NCBI GenBank assembly: GCA_029449245.1
Contig: JANATF010000012.1
Coordinates: 62,001-126,000, forward strand
Length of the DNA stretch: 64,000 nucleotides
Reading direction: 5' to 3'
From: Mortierella alpina
Lineage: Eukaryota; Mortierellomycota; Mortierellomycetes; Mortierellales; Mortierellaceae
Shown in pieces: positions 1-9,438 of the stretch; the first letter of the stretch is position 1, and every line of letters begins with the position of its first letter. The notes beneath the pieces are model-generated. The model ran no database searches, was not told where the DNA came from, and worked only from the letters and a program-made list of their open reading frames with translations. The position numbers and the translations under genes were made by a program.

Positions 1-42
1 GAACGAGAAAACTTTGCATCGTAACAATTGACGTTAACTTAC

Positions 43-756
43 ATCCTTGGCGTGCTTCAAGAACCAAGTCTTGGCGGTTGTGGCATTGGTGATGGTCTCC
101 TGGGTGGTAAAGGTCTTGGATGCGATGATGAACAGAGTCGATTCGGGCTTGACGTTCTTGAGAACCTCGGCAATATGGGTGCCGTCAATGTTTGACACGA
201 AATGGACCTTCAATCCTCCCTCAGTCGCATAAGGCTTCAAAGCCTCGGTCACCATGACGGGACCAAGATCGGATCCACCAATGCCAATGTTGACGACGTC
301 CTGGATGCGCTGGCCAGTGTAGCCCCTCCAAGCTCCAGAGCGGACCTCCTCGGTAAAGGTCTTGATATGCTCGAGCACAGCATTGACCTCAGGCATGACA
401 TCCTTGCCCTCGGAGTAGATAGGCGTGTTTGAAACGTTGCGCAGGGCGACGTGGAGGACAGAGCGGTTCTCGGTGAAGTTGATGGGCTCGCCCGAGAACA
501 TCTTGTGGCGCATAACCTCGACGCCGGCCTCCTTGGCAAGGGCGATCAAGTGCTTAAAGGTCTCATCAGTGATGATGTTCTTGGAAAAGTCAAGGAGGAT
601 GGACGACTTTGTGGTCTTGCCCTGGAAGTGACGCGAGAACTCTGCGAAGCGCGCAGGGTTCTGAGCAAAGAGGTCTTTCATGACAATCTTGTCGGCGTGC
701 TGGTCATGGTGAGCCTGGAGGGCCTTCCATGCATTGAGCTTGTTTGCGAGGACCAT
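43..756 (-). CDS. Glucose-6-phosphate isomerase, first coding exon (3' part outside window)
   Basis: Glycolytic enzyme interconverting glucose-6-phosphate and fructose-6-phosphate in the cytosol. The exon encodes residues 1-238. The sugar-phosphate isomerase signature [11 protein letters not shown] lies at about residues 156-166 and is followed by [11 protein letters not shown] and the conserved ASKTFTT segment. The start is the ATG at 756 (MVLANKL), in a good context (CGCCATGG); an in-frame upstream extension has only a TTG and does not resemble the family. The exon ends in AAG GAT followed by a GTAAGT donor at 42, so the gene continues leftwards beyond the window. Family members are about 550 aa, so less than half is present. 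No lesion is visible. The gene symbol varies between fungi (pgi/gpi), so none is given. Confidence 0.96.
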
Positions 757-2063
757 GGCGAGGTATGAATGAAAGATGTGTCTGGAGAGTGCAAAGTGCA
801 ATGACGAACAAAGGGTTAGTGGGAATGTGAAATGAGAGTGAAGAAAAAGTGTTTCTCCTTTTAAACAGCTTCTGCGATATCAGTCCTTGCATCAGCCAAT
901 CACAGCCCTCTATCGTCCTGTCTTGTCTGAGGGCACACCCAATTTTTCCTGGGGTCGAAGTCGAAGGCCTTGATGGGGTGGGAAAAATATCCTACCAACA
1001 CACACGATGTGCAAAAGTCTGCCATCAAGTCCACTCAGCCTCTACAGCGAGAGATCGCTGCTCGCCATCTCCTGAAAACCTGTGCTCTAGCCAACAGGTC
1101 TGCGCTGTCTCTCGATCAAGGCCGAGCCAAGGGTGCGCAGTGGGGCTCGAAGACAAAAGCCACCCATCGCGCGCTGAGAAATCGTCGACCTTGTCTATCT
1201 GGCTCGGATCACCAGAACGCGTTTTTGATGACAAAAACGTCAGTCCGAGGAAATACCCGTGCTTACCTTAGACGGCCCGAGACGACTCCTCCTTCCCACT
1301 ATACTTTATGCCTCGCTATTTGGAGTGCTTGTAGGGAGGTAGTAGAAAGAACAGAAGAACGCGCTTAAGCAAAAGCCTCCCCATCGCAATGGGTTCCAGG
1401 CGGCTCTAGAGATCCTTTGATGTTATCTTATCTCCTCCAGCCCTTTAATTTCCTCTGTTAGCATGCAATCATAGTTTGCTCAGGTGCTGAATTGGATCGG
1501 ATCGATTGCTATCGCTCGCTGAGTACGACCGTCGCTCACTCTCACCAAAAAAAGAGAGAGAAGAGAGAGATGGAACAGCATGGAGTCCCAGCTGCGATAA
1601 ATACCGACTCTTCCAGCACTGGACCCAACCATGACATTCAAATTCATAGCTCACAGTGCACAAGCCCTTGTCACCAGATGGAAGGTGAACCCCAATGAGT
1701 AGAGAATGGAACGTTGCTCATTCCGCAGCTCAACTGCAGTACAACAATACACCACCAAGTGCACCATTTGTTCTCGATGTTATGGTTTGCACCAACCACT
1801 TCTCCGCCATATACTAAATGATTTTCAGCTTCGCTCCAGCACGCATAATATCTTGCACACAAGATCTCATCACACAACTCTGGACTCCATTGACCATCCT
1901 CGGTATCCGAAAGAACAGAACTCTGGTAGCTTGCGCTCATTTGCATTGTATTTTGCTTAAAGCATGACCCCGGGGCGGCCATGCGTTGTACATCGAACTA
2001 ACGAATGATTTTTGTCATCGCACAAGGCGAGAAGTGGGACCACGGCTGTATCGATAGACACTC
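757..2063. other. Intergenic/upstream region of the isomerase gene
   Basis: About 1.3 kb with no convincing gene. Open frames here are short, overlap on both strands and lack recognisable domains or a paired donor and acceptor. A purine-rich AAAAAAGAGAGAGAAGAGAGAGA tract lies near 1547-1570. The first few hundred bases upstream of 756 should hold the isomerase promoter, but no clear TATA box is seen. Confidence 0.5.
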
Positions 2064-2506
2064 TTACCTACTTGTGGAATGCCAGCCTGAGTGGATCCGT
2101 GTCGTCTCCGTCTCGGGATCGTAGTCCATAGTCCCACCCATTTCCTTGGCCCAATCCTGCATGTATTTGTCCGCCAAGGCTTCGTAGTGTTCTCTTGACT
2201 GTGGCTCCTCTGCCTTAGGCTTGGACTGCGCCTCCTCCGCCTTGGGCTTACTCTGCTCTACCACCTTGGGCTTGCTCTGCTCTGCCTCCTTGGGCTTGGA
2301 CTGGTCATCCCTGTTTAAGAAGTAAGCGTAGAGCAGTGTGGGTTTGGTATCAGGTTCAATTGGAAAACTCAGTCCTAGTAACAGCAAGTGGAGATTCAGC
2401 CAGGACAAACGTACTTTTTACTGCTACTCGATTGACCTTTGTTCAAAAAACCTTTCTGCATTGTGGTGATGGGCAAAATACCGATCAAAAATTCAGAACA
2501 CTCCAT
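2064..2506 (-). CDS. Hypothetical small protein with QSKPK repeats (two-exon model)
   Basis: No family recognised. Exon 1 runs 2506-2415 from an ATG (MECSEF) to a GTACGT donor; exon 2 starts at 2310 after TTAAACAG. The 104-bp intron joins the frames (..SSSSKK then DDQSKPK..). The protein has a lysine/glutamate-rich stretch with four copies of QSKPK in about 30 residues, then an ordinary helix-like tail (EHYEALADKYMQDWAKEM). An in-frame ATG at 2545 is an alternative start. The terminal AGG TAA overlaps a good donor (AG|GTAAGAG at 2067), so the gene may continue into further exons towards 1.7 kb; none could be joined convincingly. The repeats could be disordered linker sequence. The model rests only on splice signals and frame continuity. 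Confidence 0.4.
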
Positions 2507-2675
2507 CGAAGAAGTGCGCGAAATATTTGAGCGATATAAGTACATAAGTGTTTGGGTCTCATAAGGGGCGCGAAAATCATACACGTGATTTAGTCACTAA
2601 GGAGAAGCCATTGATGTAAGTGAATCTTAAATAAGCGGGTCGACATCCAATAGAAATTGACCTGTTTCGGGTTTC

Positions 2676-2748
2676 GGGGATCTAGCTCAAATGGTAGAGC
2701 GCTCGCTTAGCATGCGAGAGGCACTGGGATCGATGCCCAGGTTCTCCA
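2676..2748 (+). tRNA. tRNA-Ala (anticodon AGC)
   Basis: A 73-nt cloverleaf. The D stem is GCTC/GAGC, the anticodon stem CTCGC/GCGAG with loop TTAGCAT (anticodon AGC), and the T stem CTGGG/CCCAG with loop ATCGATG. There is no intron. The acceptor stem GGGGATC pairs with GTTCTCC but has a T-T mismatch at the sixth pair, where alanine tRNAs normally have T-A. The G3-T70 wobble that identifies alanine is present. The outer transposon of the nested cluster begins 46 bp downstream. Confidence 0.9.
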
Positions 2749-2952
2749 ATTATCTTTTTGCATCGGGTCCTTTTTGGGACTGTCTATTCGGCATGGAAGA
2801 ACATACACGCACACGGGTGTGTATCTGTATATACACGCCCCTCCGTGTATATAATTTTTTCTTAGGTGAAAAGATACGGGTGTATGCATTTGAGTTGACT
2901 GTCCACTCATGGTCAACTCATTTTGACCCTTAACGAGAGTCCACTCAAATTA

Positions 2953-3315
2953 TAGTCTCGCGGCCAGCCCCTCATGTCACGTGGGGCGGGACTGCATGTC
3001 CTGCCTCCACTGAAATGAGGGTCTGGGTCCAAAGATGAGGTTGTTGGCACAGATGGTCGTAAAACGAAAAAGGAAGGTGAACTGGGGCCATGTAAAGGGC
3101 CTTCTTCTCACTATAAACTTTTCTTGAAATTTTGGGCGCAACTCGTTGCTCTACCAACCCTTCGCACAAACTCCATGTAAAACCCTTAATCACCTTCCTT
3201 TTTCGTTTTACGACCATCTGTGCCAATAACCTCAACTCTGGACCCAGACCCTCATTTCAGTGGAGGCAAGCCTTCGAGTCCTGCCCCACGTGATGAGGGG
3301 CTGGCGCCGAGACTA
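2953..3315. mobile_element. Inner foldback MITE with 9-bp target duplication
   Basis: A 363-bp element with inverted repeats of about 125 bp (2953 to about 3079, and about 3185-3315). The outermost sequence is TAGTCTCGCGGCCAGCCCCT against TAGTCTCGGCGCCAGCCCCT in reverse. It is flanked by a perfect 9-bp direct repeat CTCAAATTA at 2944-2952 and 3316-3324, a duplication of middle-element repeat sequence. There is no coding capacity. The unpaired loop is about 100 bp. The size, foldback form and 9-bp duplication fit a Mutator-type miniature element. Confidence 0.88.
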
Positions 3316-3406
3316 CTCAAATTACAAAAAACCCCACTGGTGTAATAAGAATTGTCCACTCAAATCAACATTTTAGATTCGTCTCTTCCAGATCATCCTC
3401 TTCACT

Positions 3407-3982
3407 TTATTCACTTGCGTAAGCAACAAGCGCGGTGTCTACCTTCTCTTCTTCTTCTGTTCTAAGAGCAGCCTTGCTGATGCACGCGCGACTGAAGTGA
3501 TAGAACCGTACAAAGCTACGATCACGACTAGTCTTTCGATGAATAATAAATCGCCTCTCCCCTCTTCCAATGTTCTCATAACAGGTCTTGCATACTGGGA
3601 AGGGACCTTTCTTCCTAACGATGTCCGTGGAAAGCCCTTTTGCATAGGAGGTTCTTTTGCGCCGCGGTCGGACTTTTTGTGTTGACTCAAAAGGCATAGG
3701 ATCCAATGAATTCTCTTCACCATCCTCGTCAGCTTCCACGACAGTTTGATCCCAGCCATTGCTCGCGGATATATCGACATCTTCCTTCTTATCCTCCTCA
3801 CCATAGTTGTTGAGATTCCCCTCCTTTGTATCCTCTCTCTCGTACTCAGCTACGGCACCGTCCTCTTCCACAATGATGTCTTCCTCCTCTCCGCCATGAC
3901 CAGCAATATCCAAGTCTCTGCTGGTGGCGTTCAGGTCATGTACAGCCCTTCCAGAGTTCTGACTCTTGTCCAAGTACCACAA
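3407..3982 (-). CDS. Open frame inside the middle element, acidic N-terminus and PARP-finger-like C-terminus
   Basis: 191 codons, open between the two inverted repeats of the middle transposon. The first in-frame methionine is far downstream and the 5' end has only TTG, so a 5' exon or captured fragment is likely. The first 110 residues are very acidic, followed by a basic patch RPRRKRTSYAKG. Then comes CKTCYENIGRGERRF and, after about 20 residues, FYHFSRACI: a Cys-x2-Cys / His-x4-Cys arrangement resembling a PARP-type zinc finger, though the last spacing is longer than the usual His-x2-Cys. A captured host gene fragment (Pack-MULE cargo) is one explanation, an element-encoded accessory protein another. 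No transposase motif is seen. Confidence 0.45.
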   Translation of the reverse strand: MWYLDKSQNSGRAVHDLNATSRDLDIAGHGGEEEDIIVEEDGAVAEYEREDTKEGNLNNYGEEDKKEDVDISASNGWDQTVVEADEDGEENSLDPMPFESTQKVRPRRKRTSYAKGLSTDIVRKKGPFPVCKTCYENIGRGERRFIIHRKTSRDRSFVRFYHFSRACISKAALRTEEEEKVDTALVAYASE

Positions 3983-5229
3983 CGGTTGAGGCAGAGGAAG
4001 GAAAAATGTTGATTTGAGTGGACATTTCTTATTACACCTGTGGGGTTTGTCGCAATTTGAGTGGACTTTGGTTAAGGGTCAAAATGAGTTGACCATGAGT
4101 GGACAGTCAACTCAAATGTTATCACCCAAAAGATACATACACGGGGGTGTGCATGGCTGAAAACACAGGGGGGTGTATGGAAGCGTGTCCTGTGAAAACC
4201 CTTTTAGATACACACCTCCCCTACTTTGTTTTTAATGAAAAAGGTGATGAAGTGCGACTCGAGAGTGGTATGAATGCCTAAGCAGCGCGTTATATGGGTG
4301 TGGATCCCTAGGCAATGGCTTCATCTTATATTACCATAGCTCTCCACTGCCTCCTCTGTTACGGCCACGGTTCTTATAAATCATAGATTCACGGTAATTG
4401 CTCCTAATGTTCTGCGTCATTTGTGTCTTTTCCCCTTCTCACGCGCGCGCGTATCCTCACAGTCCTACGCGAAGAGTGACGGTATGATGGCATGACACGG
4501 GAGCTCGTAGCTACCAGCAAGAATATCAATCAACCTTGCTTTTGGTCATCGTTTCGCTTTCAGGCTGGTCTGTTGTGGATCAATGGATGTATTTCAGCAC
4601 TTCAACGGCTAGTTGATTGGCGCTCCACATCAATTTCAAGCGTAGGATGTCATGGAGAAAGGACATCAATCTCACTCATGGAGTTATTGCTCTCTACAAT
4701 AATACTCTTGCCATTCTAAACCTATGTGAGAGTCGTTCGGGCTCTTACTCACAAGGATAGCCGGCATAGCCATTATCAATACATGGAGGCATGCTTTGGG
4801 CGAAAAAAGGGTAGAGGTAGGAGTAGGGGTGTGTATCTAAAGGGGTTTTCTCAGGACACGCTTCCATACACACCCCAGTGTATTCAGCCATACACATCCC
4901 TGTGCATCCAGGTTTTCCGTGTTGCATACACCCGACATGAACATATAAACACGCCCCCGTGTATATATAGATACACACCCGTGTGTATATATGTTGTTCC
5001 ATTCGGCATCCGCCCTGTGTACTATGGATTCTTCTACTATAGTTTTTTCGCGTCATGTTCCTTATCGCGATTGTGAAGAACGTATGTATACTCGAGAAAG
5101 TTCTCTTTATTTTCTTTTGGATAATCCTTCTTTTGGATAATCTGAGTAAAGGTTACATACATCAACTGCGTTTCTTTGTTCGTATAATGTTGATAAGACG
5201 TTGGACACGTCCTCGTCGAAAAGAGACAT

Positions 5230-5907
5230 TCATTCGCCCGTACTGTCGTTTGTTACAACAGCCTGGCTGATGAATCTAATAAACAGAGCAACCGTTTCGC
5301 CGCCACTGAACGTCAGAAAAAGAGCCCCGTCGCCATTCACGCGATTGTCCTTGTAGTGCTTGCCGATAGGGTTACCTTGCATCATGTGAACGTCGTGAGT
5401 ACCACGCTCAGGCGAAAAATGAAAATGATCGTCGAAACCGCTGTCCTCAAAATGTTCGCCGAAAGCGATGACTACGGCATCAGAATCCGCAATTGCGCGC
5501 TTAATCAAGTTATCCAGAAGGGTTTGGAGTGTGACTCCAGCGCCCTCTGGTGGAATTTGCGCCATTTGGTCAACTGGGAACAAATTGTCCTGCAAGTAGT
5601 CGATGCCCTCTCCATCAGGCCCCGTTCGAAGTTTTTTGAATCCTTGAGAGCTGGCAAGCTGCGCTAGATCGAGCTTTTCGGAGTGAGGCGAAACAAAGTT
5701 GGGATCAAAGTAGGCCATGACCTCACTTCCATCATCGGAGAGCACGTTCACCGCGATACGGTAGTTCACACCGTTGGCCTGTACCCAGATTTCGTAATGC
5801 GGGGATTTGGTTGCATCAATCGTACCATCTTTCACAGTGCCGACGAGTACCCCATAGCGACGTGGAGTTGAATGGGTCTTCGGGTTTGGTGGGAAACGTC
5901 GTGTCAT
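5230..5907 (-). CDS. DUF2278 family protein
   Basis: 225 aa, single coding exon, ATG at 5907, TGA at 5232-5230. Family landmarks in order: RYGVLVGTVKDG near the N-terminus, SPHYEIWVQANGVNYRIAVNV, IDYLQDNLFP, a central acidic block, VIAFGEHF, and GTHDVHMMQGNP close to the C-terminus. DUF2278 (YukJ-like) proteins occur in bacteria and fungi and have no established biochemical role. The His and Asp residues in HDVHMMQGN are the most conserved part. The 5' UTR appears to hold a 61-nt intron (GTAAGC donor at 6025, TTAG acceptor ending 5965), and a TATA-like TATAAAG lies at about 6100-6106 on the minus strand. The gene may have an old bacterial origin, but this is inference only. Confidence 0.88.
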   Translation of the reverse strand: MTRRFPPNPKTHSTPRRYGVLVGTVKDGTIDATKSPHYEIWVQANGVNYRIAVNVLSDDGSEVMAYFDPNFVSPHSEKLDLAQLASSQGFKKLRTGPDGEGIDYLQDNLFPVDQMAQIPPEGAGVTLQTLLDNLIKRAIADSDAVVIAFGEHFEDSGFDDHFHFSPERGTHDVHMMQGNPIGKHYKDNRVNGDGALFLTFSGGETVALFIRFISQAVVTNDSTGE

Positions 5908-6230
5908 TTTAGTGTTGTCTTTTTGATGCTTTTTGTCTTTTGAGAAAGAAATGTGAATGTAAGTCTAAGATGAAAAGCAGCGAGAGAAAAGACACCATGT
6001 ACACCATGTACACAGATTTGCTTACCGTTTGCTGTTTTCGGTGGAAGATGTGTCAGAAGAGAGGTGTAAGCTGTGCAATTTCTAACTGGGAATCATGGGC
6101 TTTATATTTGTGAAGGCCTCGACTGCATAGCCAGAAGATCCTATGGCAAAGGTTACTTACGGAAAGACAAGTAAAAATTGGGTCCTGTAGGGGAAAGTGC
6201 ATGACTGAGATAGTTTTTTTTTCAAGTGAT

Positions 6231-6259
6231 AGCTTAAATTAAGCTGTGCCCAGGCCACC
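6231..6259 (+). repeat. Palindromic AGCTTAAATT / CTGTGCCCAG module, copy 1
   Basis: AGCTTAAATTAAGCTGTGCCCAGGCCACC, matching modules at 15336-15378, 15567-15613 and 16003-16052. The AGCTTAAATTAAGCT half is a near palindrome. It lies about 325 bp upstream of the DUF2278 start. It could be the end of a miniature transposon or a shared regulatory element. Confidence 0.6.
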
Positions 6260-6285
6260 TAGCAGTTCTCACGACTGAAACTTTG

Positions 6286-6478
6286 CTGTGGCTGTGTCGT
6301 CTAGACACGAAAATTGGCCTACTGTAGACTTTCACTGTCTCACTGCGACCGTGCGAGTGGTCTGTGTGAGAGTCTAACTGTCTCTAACTGACTTACTGCA
6401 AACTTTTTTCCCACCAGTGGTGGCTGTGTGGTCTAGACAAGAAGATTGGCGCAGACGATCTAGACTTTCACTGTCTCA
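6286..6478. repeat. Pair of ~60-bp direct repeats
   Basis: Copies at about 6286-6340 and 6418-6478 share TGTGGCTGTGT, GTCTAGACA, AAGATTGGC/AAAATTGGC and TAGACTTTCACTGTCTCA, separated by about 75 bp. No coding sequence is involved. They belong to the same CTAGAC-rich non-coding family seen near 36.8-37.9 kb. Confidence 0.6.
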
Positions 6479-7200
6479 TGTTGGGGGAAACACACCGGAT
6501 TATAACCACAAGTTGATTTAGCATGCAGATCGAGTGCTGTTGATCTATCGTACAGTCATGTTTCAAATCAGGAACAGGCCAAGAAGCAGGTTGAAATATT
6601 CCATAGTGGTGATCAGTTTTTGTGCTGTGATGTCTGGACACGGACTGTTTTTAAGTTCGCAACTTCTCACAGTTCGTTCTTTGGCCACTCAGCGCCCCCG
6701 TGGGAATTGGTGAAATATGTCGTGTCCAGGCCGCACAGCCGCAACTGTGAGAAATTGTTTCGCCCACTTACGCAAACACTGTGGCTGTTGGCATGCAGCT
6801 TAGTATCGGAAATGAATTAATAGAGCGGATATAAATTCATTGAACTTGCTGTCAGTTACTCCATTCAGCCTGTCAAGGAAAGACTTAGGTATTCATGCAC
6901 GGCATCGGAGTCGTGTTACGAGACCATCCACATTGACCAGTCAAGCGTTGAGTTAGCCAATCAATCATGACAAAAGACCACCAGGCGTGAGCTGGGCTAG
7001 ACCAAAAAATGAACTTCTAATGCGCCTGAATAAACGATGGTATTTCATGCGCATCTTACAAGCGGAAGCACTTTGTCCACCTGACATTCTAGACTCGAAT
7101 CAAGACACAACTTGTGCAGGTGTCCGCAATCCATCAGTCATTCTGTAGGCAGCTTTTACTATTGGAGCCCTACTGTTGAGCATGTTTATTGTGTTACATA

Positions 7201-8376
7201 CAGTGAGCGCCAAAACTGCTTCAATAAATTCAACGTTCGACTTCATTTTGCATTTACTACACTCACTGTGAATGTGTCACCACGAAAACTTACAGGCAGA
7301 TAGCCTTGTGCCGAACCGTCATGCGTGGAGAGTTTGGAAGCATTAGCTTTTGACTGTGGAAGTCAATGAATTTTTTTGGCGTGTCGGTCACTGAAGCAGT
7401 TTTGGCGGTGGGGTCAAATTTGGCGGCACCCGTTGTCAAATGTGCCTGATCTTCAACAAACTCCCTGCAACTTTACTCTTTCCTTATCCTCAACAATCCT
7501 GCGCCATCCAGCAAACACTGACAAAGTATGAAAGCGACTCCTGCAAGCAAGATCAAGGAAGCCACGCAGTTAATGCAGCAGGGCTTTTCCACCAGGGAAG
7601 TCGCCTCTAGGCTCAACATATCGCCTGCCACCGCCTCAAGAATCCACGCAGACAACAAGGAAAACATTTCTGTTAAGAAAGGAGGCCGTCCACGCAAGCT
7701 CGGGAGCGAGGCTGTTGAGCATATCAAGCTGAATCTAAAAAGAGGCGTTCTCAAAACGGCCAAGGAGGCACACGCGACAGTCAACGAGCTACTTCCAGAG
7801 CCAGTCTTGTACACTACCATCCGTCGTCGACTCAGGGAGGCAGGATTAATAGCTAAAACGATCGTCAAGGGCTGCCCTGAATAAAACGCACATCAAAGGC
7901 AGATTGCAATTTGTAGCAAAGTACAAGGATTGGACCGAAGAGGACTGGGCTCGGGTGATTTGGTCTGACGAATCAAAGATTAACAGTATCTGCTCCGATG
8001 GTCTTCAGTGAGTCTGGGACGACGTGCCTGGGCGCTTGACAGAGCGAACTGTTCGAGAAACGATGAAATTCGGGGGCGGAAACGTAAAGATGTGGTCATG
8101 TATGAGCTGGCATGGACCTGGTTGGTTATATTGCGATGATTGACGACACCCTTGACTCCGAGCTTTATATCCGGATTCTGGAGGAGGACTTGCGCATGTC
8201 CGTGGAGGAATGGGAGCTGGCACATGGCGAGTTCATCTTTCAACATGACAACGATCCCAAGCACACAGTCAAGGTTACTAAGCAATATCTGGAGTCTGTT
8301 CATCTTACGGAAGCGGATGGGGCGCTATATTGGCCAGCACAGTCACCGGACCTCAACCCAATCGAACATATGTGGG
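7201..8376 (+). mobile_element. Decayed Tc1/mariner element, right end truncated
   Basis: The left end is CAGTGAGCGCCAAAACTG preceded by TA at 7199-7200, as expected for Tc1-type insertion. A subterminal inverted copy of CGCCAAAACTGCTTCA lies at 7391-7406. The transposase reading begins at 7528. Homology ends shortly after the DLNPIEHMW motif (about 8376), and no matching right inverted repeat is found before 9 kb, so the right end is deleted or replaced. Confidence 0.75.
7528..8376 (+). pseudogene. Tc1/mariner transposase pseudogene
   Basis: The first 118 codons are open from ATG 7528 and contain a helix-turn-helix (REVASRLNISPATASRIH) and the linker GGRPRKL before the second DNA-binding part. 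Around 7875 a +1 shift is needed to continue into KYKDWTEEDWARVIWSDESKI, which holds the first catalytic Asp. A TGA at about 8008 interrupts DGLQ/VWDD. A further shift near 8115 leads to the open frame with HDNDPKHT (second Asp) and WPAQSPDLNPIEHMW (third acidic residue). After that the sequence loses similarity, so about 30-50 C-terminal residues are missing. Two frameshifts, a nonsense codon and truncation make it inactive. It was a cut-and-paste transposase. Confidence 0.88.
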
Positions 8377-9235
8377 TCTGCTGTGACACGTGCGTTGATA
8401 TCAGACATCTATCCGCCACACATGTCTATAAAATCTCTTTAATCTTCACCCATCTTCCAAACACCTTCTCTATTCCAGTGATGTAAGAAGGGCTCTCCAG
8501 TCTTCAGCATCTTGCTTTCTTTGCGAACCTTAGCTGAAAACAGTGTACACTGCCATTAGATCACTTGAAAGACACGATATGGTCAAAATATCCAGATCAC
8601 CCTGTTTGGTATGTTTTTCATACTGACATCCCCTTTAGGGAGTGCCGAGATCACCACTTGGGAGAGTCTCCTTGACCGATTTAACGAGCAGCTGAAGAAA
8701 ATAGACAGCGATATTAAGGAAGCTCAGTCTCAAGTTGATAATTTTTCATATCAACGAGAATGTCGCGATCATTACAGTTACTTTGAGAAATTTCCGGTCT
8801 TGCAGTAGCAAAGGGGTGCCATTGAGACGCGTATCGCGACCCTCATGACCAATCGCACATGTTGTGGGTCCCCGTAGCCGATCACAATTCTCTGTCTGCG
8901 TTGGCCCTAATGTTCTTTACATCTGGCATCAATAAAAAAACACTCACGGGTACCACATACAAGAACTCTGGCTCTCTCAATTATCAAGTCCAACGGCGTC
9001 CTAGTTTTCATCGTTGTCTTCATTGCCGTCATCCTTTGCTCGAGTTTCTCCACTGCGCCCTCCATCTCGATGGCCAACTTTGCCTCTGGCGCCCAAGCCA
9101 ACCTAAATGTCGCGATGCCTCAGAAAAAGAACAGTGTGGATTTTTCTTTGGAGAATTGCCCTGCAAACCGGGTCTGAGCTGTTGTTACTTGTTTTTGACT
9201 TTGGGTTCTGTCAGAATGGCACAACATGCAGGGCG

Positions 9236-9319
9236 TTCTTACTGACTGCCTATATCCAGCTAGTTCTTACTGACTGCCTATATCCAGCTAGTTCTTACTG
9301 ACTGCCTATATTCAGCTAG
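9236..9319 (+). repeat. 28-bp tandem repeat, three copies
   Basis: Unit TTCTTACTGACTGCCTATAT plus CCAGCTAG, at 9236-9263, 9264-9291 and 9292-9319. The third copy has one C-to-T change. It lies in non-coding sequence directly before a dispersed repeat copy. Confidence 0.9.
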
Positions 9320-9323
9320 TTCT

Positions 9324-9438
9324 AAGTTCTTGGCGTTGGTCTTCAGTGATCTCGTTGCTTTCGCGACTCACGAACGATCGCGTGCACATTACTATATATG
9401 TCTGTCTTATACGTGGCATGAGTCCACACTTCCAATCT
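9324..9438 (+). repeat. Dispersed ~115-bp repeat, copy 1
   Basis: Matches 38321-38434 in the same orientation, sharing AAGTTCT, GCGTTGG.CTTCAGTGAT, CTCACGAAC.ATCGCGTG, TTATACG..GCATG and GTCCACACTT.CAATCT. Both copies are non-coding. Possibly a solo repeat or a miniature element; ends and target duplication are not clear. Confidence 0.7.

Larger units (their letters stand above)
2878..4127. mobile_element. Middle TIR transposon (Mutator-like, non-autonomous) carrying an open reading frame
   Basis: Inserted in the left inverted repeat of the outer element, with a perfect 9-bp target duplication AAAAGATAC at 2869-2877 and 4128-4136. The ends are GGGTGTATGCATTTGAG and, in inverse orientation, GGGTGATAACATTTGAG. 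The inverted repeats extend roughly 120 bp and include the motifs TGAGTTGACTGTCC and GTCCACTCAAAT. The left repeat is itself broken by the inner foldback element; removing the inner element and one copy of its duplication rejoins it to match the right repeat. Without the insertion it is about 880 bp. It carries one open frame on the minus strand and no transposase. Confidence 0.88.
2795..5000. mobile_element. Outer TIR transposon (Mutator-like, non-autonomous), host of two nested insertions
   Basis: The element starts GGAAGAACAT and ends with the inverted form ATGTTGTTCC. It is flanked by a perfect 9-bp direct repeat ATTCGGCAT at 2786-2794 and 5001-5009. The inverted repeats are at least 165 bp long and rich in GTGTAT motifs. 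The right copy runs about 4815-5000. The left copy is split: 2795-2868 and 4137 to about 4225, interrupted by the middle element. Without that insertion the element is about 947 bp. The interior (about 4230-4810) has only a short open frame (75 codons at 4492-4719) without recognisable domain and no transposase. A 9-bp duplication with long TIRs is characteristic of Mutator-like elements. Confidence 0.85.
5908..7200. other. Repeat-bearing upstream region without genes
   Basis: No coding gene is supported. It contains one copy of the AGCTTAAATT..CTGTGCCCAG module (6231-6259) and a 60-bp direct repeat (6286-6340 and 6418-6478, core GTCTAGACA..TAGACTTTCACTGTCTCA). Related sequences with CTGTGCC/CTAGAC motifs continue to about 6800. 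The rest to 7200 shows nothing recognisable. Confidence 0.55.

Noticed and set aside
849-1368. Overlapping plus-strand open frames of 130-140 codons upstream of the isomerase
   Set aside because: No domain, unbalanced composition, overlap with each other and position in the isomerase promoter make chance more likely.
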